Below are positions 61,276-64,000 of a DNA stretch of 64,000 nucleotides, one piece after another. Made by a program: the position numbers and the translations under genes. Under the pieces are notes generated by a model. That model had not been told where the DNA came from. It worked only from the letters and a program-made list of their open reading frames with translations, and did no database searches. How positions within the stretch are numbered: the first letter of the stretch is position 1; every line of letters begins with the position of its first letter. Location: contig NZ_RYYU01000001.1 of assembly GCF_003977605.1 (NCBI RefSeq), forward strand, positions 499,175 to 563,174, written 5' to 3'. Source of the stretch: Prevotella koreensis. GTDB taxonomy: Bacteria > Bacteroidota > Bacteroidia > Bacteroidales > Bacteroidaceae.

Positions 61276-63252
61276 TTATCGTGTCTCCTTTATGAAGCCA
61301 TGACGATATGCGTAGAGTAGTTCTTCGAGGTCGCTTATCTGTTTGCGCAACTCAACACCTTTGTCTGTATCAGCCACTTTCATACGTCGCGATGACATTT
61401 CTACGATTTGTGTTGTTCTCTTGATGTCGGCACCTGTTTTTACCACGTCTTCCGCACTTGTGAATGGCTCATGTTGCACGAGTTCGAACCCACGGCTATG
61501 ATACACCAATGTATATCCTGCGATACCTGTTTCCTTATGATATGCACGCGAAAAACCACCGTCTATAACCATAAGTTTTCCATTTGCCTTTATCGGATTT
61601 TCGCCCTTTGTCACATGAACCGGCACGTGCCCGTTGATGATGTGGCGATTAGGACCCGTCAAACCAAAGTTATCCATAATCCTATCCATCACCTCTTCAT
61701 TGTCGCGCATGTGGAAGAATACGCCTTTTTCCTCCTTGTGAGTATCTTTGTCTGTCAGGAAATAACGCTCGAAGGTGGCCATTTTTGCTTTATCGAACAA
61801 TGTAGAGTCCGGTCCGCACCAAAGATATAGGAAATAGTCTATGGCATACTCCTTTTCTTTCGGAGAAGAATCGTTCTGGAATGCGGCACGTACCAGCATT
61901 CCTGTATGGTGCATAAGGTCTTTCCCTGAATATTTACGTCCTTTGTAAATTTCCACTTCTTTCAGTGTTCCGTCCGGATTAAGCGGTATGGAAGCATGGA
62001 AAAGCAAGTTGTTGTTGAATATTGAATACATACACCCATGCGACAACATGGTCCACATGTGTTGTTGTAGTTTTTCACTATGCACAAACGAGTCATGCAA
62101 ACGTTTTAGCAATTCGCTCTCCTCTTTTGTGAGTTTGTTTGGGTTTTTCGGGTCGATTGTCGGGAAATTACAACTTGTCATTTTGTATTCTTTTCCGTCA
62201 ATCGTGCATATTCCGCGTTTGTAGTCGATGTTCTTCAGCAGTTCGCGGTCTTGCATTTTCCATTGAGGATATTTCTCGTAAAGTGCGGCCTCAACCTTGA
62301 ATTGGATTACTGCAATAGCCTTGTGCATCCTTGCTATTCTAAGTTGTGTGCGGTCATCCATCATGTCGTCTTTGCTACACTTAGGCATAAACTCGGTACA
62401 TGGGTCGCCACCGTAGGTGTCAAGCGCGAACGATAGCAGCGGCACAAGGTTTATTCCGTATCCGTCTTCAAGCGTGTCGAGGTTGGCGTATCTCATCGAA
62501 ACTCTCAATACATTGCAGATACAAGCATCGTTTCCGGCCTTTGCGCCCATCCATAGTATATCGTGATTTCCCCATTGCATATCCCACGAACTATATTTGC
62601 TCAGCGTGTCGGCAATAATATGTGCTCCGGGACCTCTGTCATAGATGTCGCCGAGAATGTGCAGTTGGTCTATAGCGAGTCGTTGTATAACATTGGAAAT
62701 TGTTATAATGAAGTCATCGGCACGGCCTGTCGAGATAATGGTGTTTATGATTGCAGACACGTATGCACTCTTGTTCACGTCGTCCGGACGCTCATGTAGC
62801 AATTCCTGAATGATATATGAGAATGAATGTGGTAACGATTTTCTCACTTTAGAGCGGGTATATTTTGACGAAACCTCACGACACACCCTTACAAGTCGGT
62901 GTATTGTTATTTGATACCATTCGTTGAGGTCTTCTTCCTTTTTCTTTATCAGTTCCAGTCTTTGTTCCGGATAATAAATCAAGGTGCACAAATCTCGTTT
63001 GATGTTGTCGCGGATTTCGTTTCCGAACAGTTCGTTTACTTTTCTTCTGATGTTGCCTGATGCGTTTTTCAACACATGCTGAAACGCCTCATATTCTCCG
63101 TGAATGTCTGCAAGGAAGTGCTCTGTACCTTTAGGAAGGTTGAGGATTGCCTGGAGATTTATAATCTCCGTACTTGCTTCTGCCACTGTAGGGAATGTGT
63201 GTGAGAGCAATTCCAAGTAGCGCATGTCTTTTACAATGTCGTACTGATTCAT
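61276..63252 (-). CDS. fbp: Fructose-1,6-bisphosphatase, class III
   Basis: The enzyme makes fructose-6-phosphate in gluconeogenesis. The 658 residues are the class III form seen in Firmicutes and many Bacteroidales, a metallophosphatase with DIHGEYEAFQH, GDIYDRGPGAH, GNHDILWMG and the late HVPVHVTKGENPI. The length fits the class (about 640-670). No allosteric or regulatory neighbour is seen. Confidence 0.95.
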   Translation of the reverse strand: MNQYDIVKDMRYLELLSHTFPTVAEASTEIINLQAILNLPKGTEHFLADIHGEYEAFQHVLKNASGNIRRKVNELFGNEIRDNIKRDLCTLIYYPEQRLELIKKKEEDLNEWYQITIHRLVRVCREVSSKYTRSKVRKSLPHSFSYIIQELLHERPDDVNKSAYVSAIINTIISTGRADDFIITISNVIQRLAIDQLHILGDIYDRGPGAHIIADTLSKYSSWDMQWGNHDILWMGAKAGNDACICNVLRVSMRYANLDTLEDGYGINLVPLLSFALDTYGGDPCTEFMPKCSKDDMMDDRTQLRIARMHKAIAVIQFKVEAALYEKYPQWKMQDRELLKNIDYKRGICTIDGKEYKMTSCNFPTIDPKNPNKLTKEESELLKRLHDSFVHSEKLQQHMWTMLSHGCMYSIFNNNLLFHASIPLNPDGTLKEVEIYKGRKYSGKDLMHHTGMLVRAAFQNDSSPKEKEYAIDYFLYLWCGPDSTLFDKAKMATFERYFLTDKDTHKEEKGVFFHMRDNEEVMDRIMDNFGLTGPNRHIINGHVPVHVTKGENPIKANGKLMVIDGGFSRAYHKETGIAGYTLVYHSRGFELVQHEPFTSAEDVVKTGADIKRTTQIVEMSSRRMKVADTDKGVELRKQISDLEELLYAYRHGFIKETR

Positions 63253-63295
63253 AGCGTTAGGTTTTTTGTAGTTAATGATTTATTTGGATTAGATA

Positions 63296-64000
63296 TTATA
63301 TTTTATGCGTAATGAAATCATATTTGTCAGCCCGCTTGTATGCAAGCCAATGTATGAGTTTCTGAAATGTTTGCCATATCTCGAGCGGAACAATTTTCCA
63401 TGCCGGTATGTCGGCAAAGAACTGCGGCATTCTTCTGCGTGCAATGATTGTCCTCAAAACGATAGAAAGCAGTAAAGATACTGCTGCCGAAATCATAACC
63501 GGCAGGTTGTATTCCACTGTTTGATATGCCGCAACCACGATAGGAAGTAGCATACTCGCATGGAAAAACAGCCCATCGATAATTTGTGGCATACGATGAG
63601 TTTTCTTTCTTAGCAGATGCCTACGTGTTTCCATGTAGAAAAGACGGTGGTTTCGCCATTCTCTTTTTGTCGGCGTGTCTTCTATAAGCAGCGCATCGGG
63701 AGAGTTTGTAATTGCTGTTCCACCTTTCATGGCATATTTGTTGATAATGAAATCATATTCTCCTCTCAAATATTTCAGATTGCCTTCAAACCCTCTATGA
63801 GTCATGAAGTCCTCTCGCAGAATCATTATGTTCTTTGTTTCAGAACGGTATGCAATGCCAAATATTGCTTCATGAGCATGCGAAATGTCATCGTGCATAC
63901 GCTGGAAACGGTAGGATAGGGGGGGGGGTCATCGAATATGGTAGGCCCGATAACAATATTGTGCCCCTCTGTCATACATTCGGCCATTGTCTTTATCCAT
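63296..64000 (-). CDS. Family 2 glycosyltransferase, 3' part, frame broken at a G10 run
   Basis: The end of the gene, 201 codons from 63898, has QRMHDDISHAHEAIFG, a nucleotide-sugar diphosphate region, LREDFMTHRGFEGNLKYLRG and two C-terminal membrane segments (about residues 108-145). Upstream of the run, the minus strand continues in another frame as KTMAECMTEGHNIVIGPTIF to the window edge, the expected preceding part. The two frames meet at ten C (minus strand); with eight or eleven the frame would be whole. The protein would be a membrane-bound GT2 acting on surface glycans. The break may be a real phase variant or a sequence error. Confidence 0.75.
63919..63928. repeat. Homopolymer run of ten G
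   Basis: Ten G on the plus strand inside the glycosyltransferase gene. Runs of this length are rare in coding sequence and prone to slippage. It decides whether the gene reads through. Confidence 0.9.

Noticed and set aside
63617..63919. 100-codon plus-strand frame at the window end
   Set aside because: It lies opposite the clear glycosyltransferase sequence and ends at the G run.

Overview
The window looks like a chromosomal stretch of a Bacteroidales bacterium, most likely Prevotella or a close relative. The support is: -7 boxes of the TAnnTTTG type just in front of many start codons, several leaving almost no 5' leader; the fused lpxC-fabZ gene; a fused aminosugar kinase/RapZ gene; class III fructose-1,6-bisphosphatase; a biotin-dependent methylmalonyl-CoA decarboxylase cluster; DUF4270, DUF5715 and DUF6359 type proteins; and an alpha-amylase with a Prevotella-style C-terminal tail. 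The genus is inference; no 16S or ribosomal gene is present.

Layout. 0-10 kb: the end of a membrane protein, the kinase/RapZ fusion, an HD phosphohydrolase, the lipid A genes lpxD, lpxC-fabZ and lpxA, then miaA and a class A penicillin-binding protein. 10-20 kb: a secreted GH13 amylase, a 56-residue peptide gene, a MacB/FtsX-type ABC exporter (ATPase, two permeases, adaptor) and a DsbD-like reductase. 20-28 kb: a lipoprotein, a second miaA, a lipid kinase and an alpha-glucan trio (GH133-type debrancher, GT4, GH57), followed by a 23-bp tandem repeat and a broken HU-like gene. 28-35 kb: a seven-gene minus-strand run phoH-purC-menG-aroE-purM-prfA-pyrF. 35-45 kb: a DUF5715 protein, an acidic protein, rarA, a TRIC-type channel, tRNA-Arg, an intact IS4-family element with a 9-bp target duplication, a MurU-like nucleotidyltransferase, guaA, ogt, a lipoprotein and a patatin.

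45.2-51.6 kb is a decaying accessory island. It is bounded by a head-to-head pair of IS982-type transposase remnants and by an IS5-like element with two nonsense codons. Inside are a nitroreductase, a Nim-like flavoprotein, a methyltransferase, an AlkZ-like DNA glycosylase and a flavin reductase, interleaved with broken DUF1653, carbonic anhydrase and DUF1294 genes. 51.9-64 kb returns to core genes: a small peptide, DUF4270 lipoprotein, a half-length glycogen synthase, panC-panD, the mce-mmdA-small-bccp cluster, a TonB-dependent receptor, fbp, and a family 2 glycosyltransferase whose frame is broken at a run of ten G.

The strongest unexplained signals are: (1) a dispersed family of 22-bp-period repeats with a TGGGCGAAATT core, in three intergenic arrays; (2) the G10 tract inside the glycosyltransferase, a candidate phase switch; (3) the small peptide gene between the amylase and the ABC exporter; (4) the pattern of decay in the 45-51 kb island. 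No complete new defence or biosynthetic system could be shown from sequence alone.
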